64,000 bases of DNA, from contig JAOANU010000003.1 of assembly GCA_034387635.1 (NCBI GenBank), forward strand, positions 1,612,001 to 1,676,000. The letters are read 5' to 3'. The notes below the pieces were generated by a model. The model made no database searches, was not told where the DNA came from, and worked only from the letters and a program-made list of their open reading frames with translations. This document shows, piece after piece, positions 48,249-59,050 of the stretch (its first letter is position 1; the number at the start of each line of letters is the position of its first letter). A program made the position numbers and the translations under genes. Origin of the DNA: Rhodosporidiobolus odoratus (lineage: Eukaryota > Basidiomycota > Microbotryomycetes > Sporidiobolales > Sporidiobolaceae).

Positions 48249-50474
48249 TCAGTTGAACCCGACTGGCGGGGCAGGTGCGCTTAGCGGCCTTGGCTTTTTC
48301 TCCCTCTCCTGTTCAGACTCAGGGAAACTGCGCTGGCTACTCCCATCGGAGCTCAGCGTGCTGGCAAGGTTCTCAGCTTCGAAGAGAGTGACGGGGCTCG
48401 AGAATTCGGGTGGGGCGGTCTCGAAAGAGTGACGGACGGTAGTGACTGCTTGCATGAGAGGGATTTTGTCAGGGACGGTCCTTGTGGCAAAAGAAGAGTC
48501 GAAGAGAACGTACCTCCCGAGTCTGTCCCACGAGGATTGCGTTCCAAGACATGGATCTGATCCAAGTCCCTGCGAACGTCATCCTCCCTAGCCGCCTCAC
48601 TAAAGCTCTTCCTCTCCTCCTTGAGTTCCTCAGCCTTCTCGAACGACATGGCTGCACTAGCGACCGGTGACGCGACTTCGCCGAGTTCGAGGGTGGACTC
48701 GCCTCGACGTTGGGTGGAGCGGCGGCGGGTGAAGGGGTGGAGGAGGACGCGCATGACCGGACCTCGTTTAGGAGGGAGGGAGCCGCCGTGGAGTTTGTAG
48801 CCGATACTGCACAGGAGGAAGGATGTCAGCTTGCATGCCCCCACGGACAGACAGACCGAGGGGTGAGAGGACTCACTAAGCGGCTAAGGGGAAGGTGTCG
48901 TCGCAGAATCGGATCTGAAGGATCATAAGGAGGGAGAGAATGATCGTGCAGCAAATGATCCACGCCTTTCCCCAAGCCACGTCGTCGACTTCGCCCCACA
49001 CTATAGGAAAAAAAGAAAGGTTCGTCAGCGCGCGAGACAGACGGAAGACAATCTTCGAGCGTAGACACGAAGGGACGCTTCGAGGGGGAATGTAGAAGGT
49101 CAGGTTGAGCAAAGTCTGAGCTTACTCCTTACAAGCCAATACACAGCGAACGCTGCCGGCGCCATTTTTTGTGGGAAAGTGATCCACCTCGTGAAGTTGA
49201 GCAAGATCTGAGCCGCTCGCAGCAACGATCGTTGCACTTTCGGGCGGCGATCTTGCACGCGTAGGTATGTGTAGAAGTGGTAGAAAACCATTGAAAGGTA
49301 GGTACTGTGATGAGCATGGAATGTAGGAGGAAATGGGTTAGGAAGAGAAGTTTCAGCAAGACAAGAGGAAAGACGTACGTTTGCTCGGTTGTGGCTTGCA
49401 GGATGAGGTATTGCGCCATACGGAAGAACTTCGGACCTGCGGCCAAAGACAGGTACAGAGTAAGTGACCGGCTTTTCCAAGCGCCGAAGCGGACAATCGA
49501 CGTACTTTTAGTCTCAAAGGCGGCGAGCTGTCCAAGTAACAGCAGAGCAAAGGTAAAGAAGTGGTGCAAGAAGATCTCGGGTCGCAGGTCGCCAAATAGC
49601 AGGTCGGCGCCATACCCTACAAGGAGGATTTTCATGGCAGACGAGAGAAGGCGAATGTCATTCATGCGGAGGGGCTGTGTTGAGGGACGAGTCAGCGGGC
49701 GCGAGCAGGGAAGGGCTGGTGCGAGACATACCGTGCCAGGGAGAACGAATAGCCGCCAGGCCATGCATTGAAGGACAAGGGCGAAACTAATGCGAGAAAG
49801 TACAGGTCAAGGCGGTAGCTCGATTGGAAACGGTCATGTTCAGCGCGTACGTGGAGGTGATACAGTTGAGCGAGTGTCCGAGGCTAGCGAACGCGCAAGA
49901 GCATCAGCAAACGAGCATAAGGCAGGTGAAAACGAAGACACAGAACGCGAACATACGCCGCTTTCGCCGGTTTCCTGACCACTTCCCTCGCCCGATCCCT
50001 ATCCACCGCACCGCTACTCTTTCTCATAAGTGCCTCCTGCGTTCTCCGGACGGAGCTCCGCTTGACGAGGAGTTCCATGGCGATTTTCAACCCGGCAGAA
50101 ATCGCAAACATGCCTACCACAGCCCATACTTCTGGTGCCCAAACGGTGAGAATGTCGTACTTGGTCACCCCAATCTCAATAACGGCGATGAGGTCGGCCG
50201 GGCTCGGAGCGTCCGAAACGTCGCTTTTAGGGATTTGCGAGGTGACAGCCGAGAGTTGACCTAGGTTTTGTGCGAGGTAGGTCGTGTTCGTCAAGATGGT
50301 TTCGAGCTGGAGACTGGCGAGGGAGGGGAGGGCGGGAGTAAGGTCGCTGGAAAGAGTCGACAAAAGGCTAGCCAAGAGCGTAAGATTGGCTGTGGTAAGA
50401 GTTGAAGGTAAAGCGGTAAGAGCTGAGTTGAGCGACTGGACAACCGCCGGAAAGGCAGCGAGCGTTCCCTCCAT
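48249..50474 (-). CDS. polytopic membrane protein, TLC-domain-like
   Basis: Start at 50472-50474: MEGTLAAFPAVVQSLNSALT. A luminal or extracellular Leu/Ser/Thr-rich region with N-glycosylation sites (NLT, NTT) precedes a membrane segment (VWAVVGMFAISAGLKIAMEL) and a basic loop. Later exons give FALVLQCMAWRLFVLPG, MNDIRLLSSAMKILLVGYGA, DLLFGDLRPEIFLHHFFTFA with LLLLGQLAAFETK, then YLILQATTEQTTYLSMVFYH, RWITFPQKMAPAAFAVYWLV, and VDDVAWGKAWIICCTIILSL. The G-x-x-x-D then double-His arrangement resembles TLC (TRAM-LAG1-CLN8) proteins of the ER. The cytosolic C-terminal tail has EKAEELKEERKSFSEAARED and ends with a Ser/Pro-rich part (APAPPVGFN). The frame is continuous through six or more introns. 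TLC assignment is moderate; a broken copy lies at 44.4-45.1 kb. Confidence 0.6.
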
Positions 50475-51183
50475 GCTGTTAGGTGTGAGAGGGAGGGAGA
50501 GCAAGCAAAGCGGAAAGGTGGTATCAGGTTTTGAGGCAACCGGCAAGAGTCCTCGGAGGCCCGGGGTTGATTGGAACGGTTTTGCCGCGGTTGCGGAGAG
50601 AAGCCAGGTGAGACTGGGGCTAAATCCAGGGCTACGGAAATAGGGAGGTCAAAGAAGACTCGCCAAGGCGAGCGAAACGAGGGGAAGAAGGGTTTGCGGG
50701 CAGGAAAGTCGGAAGGAGAGGGAAGCCAACGGTCACGCGGAAGGTCCGGTCGGTACAAGGTCAGCAGATCTGGACGTTCCACCACGGCTGCGGCGAAAGA
50801 AGGAAAAGCCGTTGCCGGGTGACACCATGGCGTGAGCACGTTTACGCTCGAGTGGGGAAAACGAGAAGCGAAGGTGAATACCGCCGCAGCCTCTCCCGTT
50901 CCCACTTGATATGTACTGCTGTTACCGGTTCATCGTCTACGCTGCCACTGCCGGTGTGGGCGAAGTTAAATCCCGTAATGCTTCTTCGAGGTTGCCTTTG
51001 TGTTGTCGCAGAGTCTGTGCAGCGAGCGCAGAGGGAACGGAGAGGTTTTCGAGCTGTAATTAGACATCGTAGTCAGTGAAGAGCATGCGCGAGGCTTTTA
51101 CGGAAGGAGGGAGCGGGTGCGAGAGCAGGAAAAGATAGAGAGGTATGTTGAGGGAGGGGTGGCACGTAGACGGGGTCGAGGTA
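50475..51183. other. intergenic, 709 bases
   Basis: The upstream region of the TLC-like gene and the 3' region of the unknown gene at 51184-51961. A long minus-strand open frame crosses it (about 50291-50905), but it is Pro/Ser/Phe-rich without motifs and overlaps the real gene in another frame. Confidence 0.45.
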
Positions 51184-51961
51184 CTATTTGTAGCCTAGAA
51201 GGAACATAAGGAGAATGGAGCGTGAAGCACGCACGATGACCGCCAAATCCTCCTTATTTGTCTTGTAGCCCTCCTCCTTTTCTTCCTCCCCCTTCTTTTC
51301 CTCCTCAATCACCTTTTTCTCCTCAATCAACCCCGCCTGACTCAGCTCGAATCCTTCACTCGGTTCGTTACCGAAGATGATAACCCGAACGGCTTCCTCG
51401 AAGGCGGCTTGGTCGTAGCCTACTCGTTGGATTGAACCGCCGGGCGCGAGGATGGAGGAGGCAGAGTCGACCCAATACTCTGTAATGAAGCGAGGATTAG
51501 ACTTCCTCACGTTGACTGTAAGAACGAGGCTCCCTCTCCGGGCAAAGAACTGAAGGGAGAGCCGCTACAGCGTCGAGGAAGCGTACGAGTAACCTGAGGC
51601 CTGATGCCCCGACCGCTCCTCGTCGTACTCTGCAATCCGACGCCCGATGCTGCTGCGGCTGCTTGTTGCGCAGCTGCTTCTTGCTGTGCGGCGGCAGCGG
51701 CAGCGGCTGTTGGGGTTAGAAGAAAGGAGGGTCCGATGAGCAGCAAGTCACGAGTATCGTCGAGGTCGCGAGGCGCGAGTGTAAGAGGCAGGGGAGCAGG
51801 ACCAAGGCGTCAGTGCGTCGCGCGCTTTCGACAGCTGCCCTCTTGTGGCTGTTCCGGTGAGAAACAGCCTTCGGAAGCGAGAGGCGAGCGGATCAACCCA
51901 ACGCACCTTTGCGCTTCTGAGCAGCGGCAGTAGCGGCGGCTTTGGCTTTGGCTTTCAGCAT
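51184..51961 (-). CDS. unknown protein with charged Glu/Lys tail
   Basis: Exon 1 at 51959-51961 encodes an Ala/Lys helix (MLKAKAKAAATAAAQKRK) and ends at a GTGCGT donor. One splice solution joins it to EYDEERSGHQAS (exon near 51601-51640), then VNVRKSNPRFITEYWVDSAS and SILAPGGSIQRVGYDQAAFE, EAVRVIIFGNEPSEGFEL. Another solution uses the long Ala/Gln run at 51640-51700, but its phase does not fit the last exon as well. The tail is strongly charged (IEEEKKGEEEKEEGYKTNKE) and ends ILLMFLLGYK at the stop near 51184. I do not recognise a family. The central part is not low-complexity and looks conserved, so a real gene is likely even though the exon choice is uncertain. Confidence 0.45.
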
Positions 51962-52196
51962 GGCGATTGGTAACGGAGTGCGCGGAGGGAGAGAGACGAT
52001 GTGGGGGAGGGGAAGGAGGAGGAGAACGGGCGAACGAGCTACGAGCGAGGCAGGAGTCTTTTCCGACGAGCCTCCAATCCCACCGTACGTCAGCCGACGA
52101 GCTGATCATGCACGGCGTACGCGACATTGGAGAGAGCTCGCAAAAAAGGACAAGCCGATGCAGCAACGTCTAAATGGTCATTTTCACCTATACCGT

Positions 52197-53693
52197 CTAG
52201 TTCCCCTTCAACAAGTCATCCAACCTATCCACAATCGCCCTATCCTTCTCAGCCCTCTTACCCTGATTCTTCTGCCTCTTGCCCTCACCCGTCGTCCTAG
52301 CCTTAGCCGCCTCCCCCGCCCTCTCCTCCAACAACGCCTCCCTCCGCCTAACCCAATTCTCCTGCTCCTGCTTAGTCCTCACATTCTTCCTCTGCAACAG
52401 ATTGCGCGGTTCCATCCTCACCCCCTTCCGACCCCCGAGCGCTCCAAAGTCGTACATCAGCTCGGACAAGGCCTTGGCCTGCTTGCCCTTGCTTTCCCGG
52501 TTGCGACTCAGGTCTGCGGGGAGGTTACCCGAGTAGGCTGGTGAGCCGGGCAGCGGCGCCGGAGTGTCGGAGACCACTGCCGGGCGGAGTTCGAGCGCTC
52601 GGAGCGCCAGAGTCGACGGCTCGTACTCGGCCGTCGGGGGTTGGTAGTCGGGCGTTTTCCGGATCGAGGATCCAGAGGAGGTTGCCGGCGAAATCGAGGT
52701 TCGGAGAGCGTGAGGGATCGGGTTGATGGTCGGGTTGAGGCGGAAGGAGGCGCGGCCGGGGGCGTTGGAACGGACACCGGTTGCGTCGGGGTAGAAGGTG
52801 GTGGTCGTGGCGCCGCCGGTCGCCGAGGCGGGCACGGCCGCGACGGTCGAGAGGACGGAAGCGTACACGTCGTTCCTGCTATTTTGGTAGTACAAGTTGT
52901 AGGCCTGGCGGTTTCGCGCGTCGGGGTTTTGCCCAAGAAGACGACCTCGGACGGGAGGAGCCAGGGCCGACTCGAGAGGCGTGGGAGAGGCGTATTGAAG
53001 GGCAAGGGTGGGGTGAATTTGAGGTAGAGGGGCAGCGGTGAGGGACGAGGTAGAGGACGAAGGGAGGCGGAGGAAGCGATCGACGAGGCGGATCAATTCC
53101 GTCGGGTTGCGTTGAGCGTGTTCGTAGAGGTCAAAGTCCTCGAGAGAGACTCGTTCAGAGGCGTCCTGAGTTTTGTTGGTCTCTGCGACGACGAATACCT
53201 TGAAGTTGTCTCTCCGTTCGCCCAGTTCCTCCAGGAAGCGGTCAAAGTCCTCCTCGCCGAGCGCGAAGACATTGGGTAGGCGTGGTACGCCGCCACTCGC
53301 CTGTTGCTGCGCCTCGAGGCTCTTGACCGCTCCCGGCCCAGCGCCGTCGACAAACCGACTTTGCAACTCGAGGCGATCCCACTTCTTCCACATATTGGAC
53401 CTTGGCACGAACGCATCGCTCTGCAGTCCGACGCCCGTCTCTTGCCATTGCTTGACGAACTTGGTTTCTCGAGTCGCCTTTCGGAAGACGGTGCGCCCTT
53501 CGTTCGAGTCGAGCTGGGAGAGTCGGACGAAAGGCGAGACTTTGGTGGTGGCCGACGGGAGGGGTCGCTTGAGGCCAAAGTTGGATCGGCTGAGGTTGGC
53601 CGAGTTGGTGGTGTAGACCTGATCAATGGCGGGGTTGTAGGCGGCGAGTTTCGACCGGCGGAGGAGGGAGGAGTAGGAGGATGAGGACGCCAT
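52197..53693 (-). CDS. MRP51: mitochondrial small-subunit ribosomal protein bS1m (Mrp51)
   Basis: A single exon of 498 residues. The N-terminus LLRRSKLAAYNPAIDQVYTT, then NLSRSNFGLKRPLPSATTKV, VRLSQLDSNEGRTVFRKATR and ETKFVKQWQE match the Mrp51 family pattern: a short basic start, W/F-G-L-K-R-P-L-P, then a D-x-x-E-G-R-T-x-F block. Yeast Mrp51 is a 37S subunit protein also needed for translation of mitochondrial mRNAs with certain leaders. The middle contains VPRSNMWKKWDRLELQSRFV and the C-terminus is Lys/Arg-rich (KRQKNQGKRAEKDRAIVDRL). The intronless structure is unusual among these intron-rich neighbours. No clear presequence beyond the Ser-rich basic start is seen. Confidence 0.8.
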   Translation of the reverse strand: MASSSSYSSLLRRSKLAAYNPAIDQVYTTNSANLSRSNFGLKRPLPSATTKVSPFVRLSQLDSNEGRTVFRKATRETKFVKQWQETGVGLQSDAFVPRSNMWKKWDRLELQSRFVDGAGPGAVKSLEAQQQASGGVPRLPNVFALGEEDFDRFLEELGERRDNFKVFVVAETNKTQDASERVSLEDFDLYEHAQRNPTELIRLVDRFLRLPSSSTSSLTAAPLPQIHPTLALQYASPTPLESALAPPVRGRLLGQNPDARNRQAYNLYYQNSRNDVYASVLSTVAAVPASATGGATTTTFYPDATGVRSNAPGRASFRLNPTINPIPHALRTSISPATSSGSSIRKTPDYQPPTAEYEPSTLALRALELRPAVVSDTPAPLPGSPAYSGNLPADLSRNRESKGKQAKALSELMYDFGALGGRKGVRMEPRNLLQRKNVRTKQEQENWVRRREALLEERAGEAAKARTTGEGKRQKNQGKRAEKDRAIVDRLDDLLKGN

Positions 53694-54366
53694 CGCAACA
53701 AGCTGGAACGGTCCTTTGCGTTGACTGAGGGGGTGCTAAGCTAATGTGACGCCGTTTAGTTTGACCTAGGCTGGTGTGCGAGCGGTGTAGGGGAGCGAGT
53801 CGAGGTCAAGCCAACTTTCATTCGCTCACTTTCCAATCCCGCTTCGCTCTGTTCAACTGTCCCGGTAAGTTTATGCACGCTCAGCTGCGTGACAGCTGAT
53901 GCTATCAGGCTTCATCGTGGACCCCAGGGCACGGTGACGGAGTCCCCAGTCTGTAGATCTTGAGCGGATTTTCCTGCTGTCGATGACTCTGAGCGATGCA
54001 TTCAACACAGAAAAAAGACGAAGGCAGCTGCTACGAGCCTGTACTGCAGAGTGATAAGGTTAGTTTGAGGCTGGTAGTAACGGATATTGTGAGTCAGAAA
54101 TTGGACGCGACCGGGGATTCCTCTCCGAAACGCGTCGTCTCCTGTTTGAACTTGCTCAGATCTCTCTCTGCATCAACTCAAGGCTTGATTCCTACCTACG
54201 AGACACTCATAGACTATCACACGGCAGCGCCACCCTTTCCAACTTCCCTTCTTCACTCATCCGCACCTCACTAGCGGCTTGAGCACCTTCCTTCAACCAC
54301 CTCGTCCAACTCAAGTCCTAACTCGCCCCTCTAATCCCTCAAGCGTACACTACAGTATATCGCATC
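53694..54366. other. divergent intergenic region, 673 bases
   Basis: The promoter space between MRP51 (-) and the SH3 membrane protein (+). No gene, tRNA or repeat was recognised. Confidence 0.45.
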
Positions 54367-56641
54367 ATGACCCACCACGAACGTATGGTACACCGTCTCA
54401 AGAGGCAAAGGGCAGCCGCAACTACCCTCGTCGATACCCCCGTTCCCGTCACCGAAGTTGAAAGTACCCCAGCTCGTGGAAGGGCAGCCGCTGCTACCAC
54501 CACCACCACAGCCGCAGCCAGGGGACGTGCAACGGCCACTACGGGTACGCATCTCTCTTCCGTTGCTCTGTGTTTGCGCTCAAAACAAGCTGATCCTTGG
54601 CGACGCTCGAATCTCCTCTCTTCCGCTTGGCCTTTATCCTATTCACAGCCACCACTGAAGCTGACGCTACCTCGCGTGTCAACTGGAGGACCGTCGGCGG
54701 TACGTCTTCTTTCATCGCATTGTTTGGTCTCCCCTTGTCCACACCCGCGACGCGATTTAGAGCACCCTTAGTGCGAACGCGACTTGGTCGCCTTCTTCGG
54801 TGTGCGTTCTGACTTTGTTTGCCTTGTCCTCCTTCGGGCTACAGACTCGTCGACTGCTGCTGCTGATACCTCGTCGAGCGCTGCTGCGACGTCCTCGGTC
54901 GAATCAACCACTGCTGCGGCAAGGTCGACCAACGCGCGCGCCGTATCGTCAGCTTCGCACAACACCGCCGTTGCCTCGCACGCTTCGTCAGCCGCCGACT
55001 CTTCAGCATCTTCGGCTGCCGATGGCTCCTCGTCGTCGTCCGGTGGCTCGAACGGCGGCGCGACTGCCGGGGCCATCATCGCCGTCGTTGCCGTCCTAGC
55101 CATCATTGTCGGCTTTTTCCTCTGGCGCAAGAAGCGCGCCGCCCGTGCTGCCCGCGTGTCGGGCACCAACCTCTTCTCCGACTCGAACAAGAACGACGGT
55201 TACGGCGCGGGAGGGACGACCTACAACAAGCGCCACGAGACCGGCGACAGCGAGCTCTTTGCCGGTTCGAGCGCGAGTCCGAACGGTCCGTCGTCGTGGA
55301 ACAGCGAGCAGGAGAAGAACTCGTTTGGAGCGGGCGCAGTATCGCCGCCTCACCAGCAAAACTTCGCTACTATGCCAGCCCCGGCAAACGACCCGTGGGC
55401 AGTTGAGCAACAACGCGCAGTCTCTCCCCCTCAGCAGCAGCAGATGAGTCAGCCTCAGGGGTGGACGGCGGCCGGTCCTACTCAGCAGGCCTACCCGCCC
55501 GCTAACGGTCCTCTCCCTGCCTCGACTGCCAACCTTCTCTCGCCCGTTCCGCTTCAGGCCGGACAGCCCGCCTACTTCAACGACGCGGAGCATCAGTCGA
55601 TTGAGCAGCGCGAGTTGGAGCAGGAACTGGAAAACAGGAGGCAGAGTATGGCAGCCAAGACTGCGGGTGTCGCGGGGATTGGCGCTGGTGCGGGAAGCCC
55701 GGCGGCTGGAGCTAGTCCGTTTGGCGAGAGCGAGGGTCAGGGTGAGATTAGGATTGTCAAGGGGACGTTTGACCCCACGTTGGAGGATGAGCTGGTTCTC
55801 TTCGTGCGTTTTTCATTCCACCCTTCTCTCCTAAACCAGGAAAGTTGTCGTGCTAACCTGCTACGACGTTCACCAGCCCGGCGACCGCATTCAAGTCCTG
55901 ATGAAGTACGACGACGGTTGGGCTCTCGGTCTTAACCTCAACTCTGGCCCGGCCCCCGCCAAGGGTGTCTTCCCCTTCGACTGCCTTGGCGATATTGCCC
56001 CGGCCCCTTCCACCCCCGACGTTCGCGCCCCCTCGCCGAGTCCCCCTTCCGCCGCACCTCGGGCGCTCTCCCCCGCTCCTGCACCCGCTGCCGCCACGCC
56101 TCTTCCTCCCTCGCTCGTCCCCGGTTCTCCCCCTCCCGCAGACCTGATCCCTCAACGTCAATCCCTCATCGCTCTCCCCGGTCAAGTCAACCCTGCCAAC
56201 GTTCCTCTCCCTCCCGCCACGCCGACTTTCAGCGACCCGGGTCACAGTCAAGCTCAAGCTGGCGGTCTCGCCGCCATCGCAGAGGACGAACGTGCGGCGT
56301 CCCTATCCCCAATGTCTATGGGGCATACCATGTCTCCTTCGCCGGCGCAGATCAACACGTCGATCGCGCCTCAGTTGGCACCTCTCGCCCTTGGAGGAGG
56401 GAACGATTCGCCCCTTTCGGCTCATTTCCCTCCTTCTGCAGCTGGCAACCCTCCGACTTCCCAACCCCAGTCTCAGGCTCAGGACAACCTCGTCCCGTCT
56501 TCGTCGGTCAAGCAGAACAAGCGTCACTCGAGTTTGATTGCCAGTCGAGATGCCGACTTGTTCGTGGCGCTCGGGGAGGTGCTTGGTGAGACTGGGGAGG
56601 AGGGGGAGAAAAAGGAAGCGGCTGAGCAGAGGCAGCAGTAG
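54367..56641 (+). CDS. single-pass membrane protein with cytosolic SH3 domain
   Basis: Start at ATG 54367 (MTHHERMVHRLKRQRAAATT), followed by Thr/Ala-rich sequence and a Ser/Ala-rich segment (SSASSAADGSSSSSGGSNGG) suited to O-mannosylation. The membrane segment is TAGAIIAVVAVLAIIVGFFL with stop-transfer WRKKRAARAAR. The cytosolic part is Gln/Pro-rich, has a short coil (IEQRELEQELENRRQSM) and then an SH3 domain: IRIVKGTFDPTLEDELVLF, after an intron PGDRIQVLMKYDDGWALGLN, then KGVFPFDCL. The A-L-Y-D-Y position reads GTFDPT, as in several fungal SH3 domains. A long Pro/Ser-rich tail ends at 56641. Ser-rich outside, one helix, SH3 inside is the layout of fungal surface sensors. No clear signal peptide is seen, so the ectodomain may be short or the start may lie elsewhere. 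Confidence 0.75.
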
Positions 56642-57190
56642 AAGGGGGAAGGCGAAAGGGGAGGGAAGGAGAAGGAAGCGCTGAGCTGGCTCAGCAGTGA
56701 CGATGGTGGTGGAGGATGGACGTGCTAGGTGTTGTGATTGTTGGAACCGTTGTTTTCTCTCTTTCTCTTCCTCTTTCTCTCCCACTTTTCCTTCTCTCCA
56801 TCTCGTCTCTGCTCGCCTGTCGTTTGTTTATATGTCTATTCCCCCTCTCCCGCGACCATCATCGACCTTAACGAGATCTACCCGAACCACTGTCTTTACT
56901 TTGCGCGTCCATCCATCCATTCATTTTCTTCTCCACGCTATTTCCCTTTTCGTCGCAGGCTTAAGCCGCACACTATCCTCTTACTCCACGTCCCCTGCCT
57001 CTCTTTCTCCTCTACCCTTTGGCGACTGTGTCTCTCTCACGTACCACTTGCCTCGGTCGAACTGAAACCTGTCGTGTTATACCCTCATCTTTCTTCTTTG
57101 TCTCGGTGCGAGCCAGGCGCATTCCAGCAAAACCGAGTCGAGTTCTGCATTTTGCTACCGCTACACCCACGCACGCTGGACCATCATGCA
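56642..57190. other. convergent intergenic region, 549 bases
   Basis: The 3' regions of the SH3 protein (+) and IPK1 (-). It is T/C-rich at 56740-57020, which makes open frames by chance. No gene was recognised. Confidence 0.5.
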
Positions 57191-58807
57191 TCACTCGGTA
57201 CATGTCCGCAAGTCCTTCCTTTCGTCCCCACTCAACCCCTCGAGAAACCCTTTCCACTTCTCGACGATTTCGCGGTCCATCTTGGCGTACTTCCCCAGCC
57301 GCTTCAAGGGTTTCGGGTCAAGGTCGATGGCTTTAATACTGATTTGACTTCCGACTTGGGCGGGGGCGGAGAAGCGGGAGGGCGAGGAGGGTGAGGAGGG
57401 AGGGCAGTCTGGAGGAGGAAGCGGAAAACGGAGGATGATGGAGCAGTCTTTGAAGGTTGCTGAGAGGAGATAGGCAAGCATCGCATCCCGCAATGGATCC
57501 TCCGTCGTTGGCGAGGTGGAGGAAGACGTCAAGAACGCTCGAGCAGCTACGTCCCGTTTGTCGAGGACGAGAGAGCAGGCGGAGGAGGATGAGGGAAGTG
57601 TCTCCAGTTGGATGATGGGGAGGTATCGCTTTATCCACTTCTCCCACTCTTCATTGCTCGGTTGTTCGCCAAGGGCGGAGAGGTCAACAGACGGGGAGTA
57701 AAGGTCGATCTGCCCATTTTCGGGTAAGGCGAGGAGTGAGGCGAGTCCTTCGATGTCGAGGGGGTCGAGAGTGCGCTGTAGATGTCGGAGGGTGGGCAAG
57801 AGTGGGGAGGTAAGGAGGGCTGTGCTGACGGTCGAGGCGAAGAGGGTAGACAGCGCAGGGGAAAGATCGGATGATTCATTGCCGGGAGGGAAAGCAGGAT
57901 GTAGCCGCTGTAAAGCGGCGTTGAGCTCGCACACATCGTCCGGCTAGGGAGAGTGACGTTCTTCTGCGTCAGAAGGCGGACCGTCCAGCAAGAAGCAGCG
58001 AAAGAGCGGACGCACATCCGCGGGCGAGAGTCTCCGCCCATTGAGGAAGAACCGAAGACTGTTGCCCTCGCCTTGGGAGTCGATCCAGCCAGCATAAAGT
58101 GCTTCGACTGCGCGTTTGCGTCGCCGAGCGTCCGTGCTGTACAGATCCATGGGGCAATAGCCCTTTTGATGTTCATCGAGAGCGGCCGATACGTCGGCAG
58201 GAGACAAAGGACCCGATGCGGAGAAGCGCTTCGCATACCGGTGCATGCAGAAGCGGCAGAAAGAGGTCTTGACACCGCTTGTTGAAGGGGAGAGGCGGTT
58301 CGCAGAAGGAAGAAAACCCCACTTGGGCTGAAAAGCAACGCCAGAGGGTCAGCCCAGGGAGAGAAGGGAAATCAAGTAGCTGCGCACTTTGATCTCGACT
58401 GCGATAATGTCCTTACCCCCTACCAGGTCTTCCACAATGACAGCTGCGCCGGCGTGAAGGTCGACTTCATCTTCCAACTCCCGTTCGAGAGGCCGAACGT
58501 GGTCCTCCGTCATCTGTGCCACGAGCTGCTCCTGCCAATCCCTTGCAAGGGAGCCCTTCTCTTGCTGCACGACTTGCTCGCTGCCCAGCATAACTTCAAT
58601 CACCCTCGTCCCGAATCGAGTATCGATCTCGTCGTGAACTTGTTCCCCCTGCCCGACAGTATGCTTCTTGCGCTTCCTCAGACGCAATGCTCGACCACTG
58701 TACGGCGACTCCGAGGGCCCATCAAAGGACAAGACGAGGTTGGCGCCGCCTTCTGCAGTGTATCGCCAGGAGTAGGGGGAAGTCGATGAGAGCGGAGGAA
58801 GGGCCAT
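57191..58807 (-). CDS. IPK1: inositol-pentakisphosphate 2-kinase
   Basis: Makes inositol hexakisphosphate (phytate) from IP5, which supports mRNA export. Start at 58805-58807: MALPPLSSTSPYSWRYTAEG. The nucleotide-binding start GGANLVLSF is followed by RALRLRKRKK. Then DWQEQLVAQMTEDHVRPLER leads to DIIAVEIK and, after one intron, PKWGFLPS. Together these form the E-I-K-P-K motif of the family. The next motif is SFCRFCMHRYAKRF. The rest includes YCPMDLYSTDARRRKRAVEA, LRFFLNGRRLSP and the catalytic IKAIDLDPKPLKRLGKYAKM, ending DREIVEKWKGFLEGLSGDER and the stop near 57191. All the expected Ipk1 motifs occur in order. The reading is open apart from one or two short introns (about 58325-58390 and near 57920-57960). 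Confidence 0.9.
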
Positions 58808-59050
58808 CTGACGGCGAAAATGGCGGGCAGGTGTCGTGCACAGTACTCCAGACGGCGCAGTCGAATTTTAGCGGTGAGCGAGATGAGCGGTGCCTCGAGA
58901 CAGCCTTTGCTTTTCTATTCTTGCTCCACGAGGTCAAAGCGAACGACCAAACTGGACCTCGTTCTTCAGGGATTCAGGGCACAAACTACCAGCACACACG
59001 CACACCTCAAATGCGGCAATGCGAAGTCTAAAAGGCCTTGCTGGCTTTAC

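Noticed and set aside
50291..50905. Minus-strand frame of 204 residues upstream of the TLC-like gene
   Set aside because: It overlaps the TLC-like first exon in another frame and has only composition-driven Pro/Ser/Phe content.
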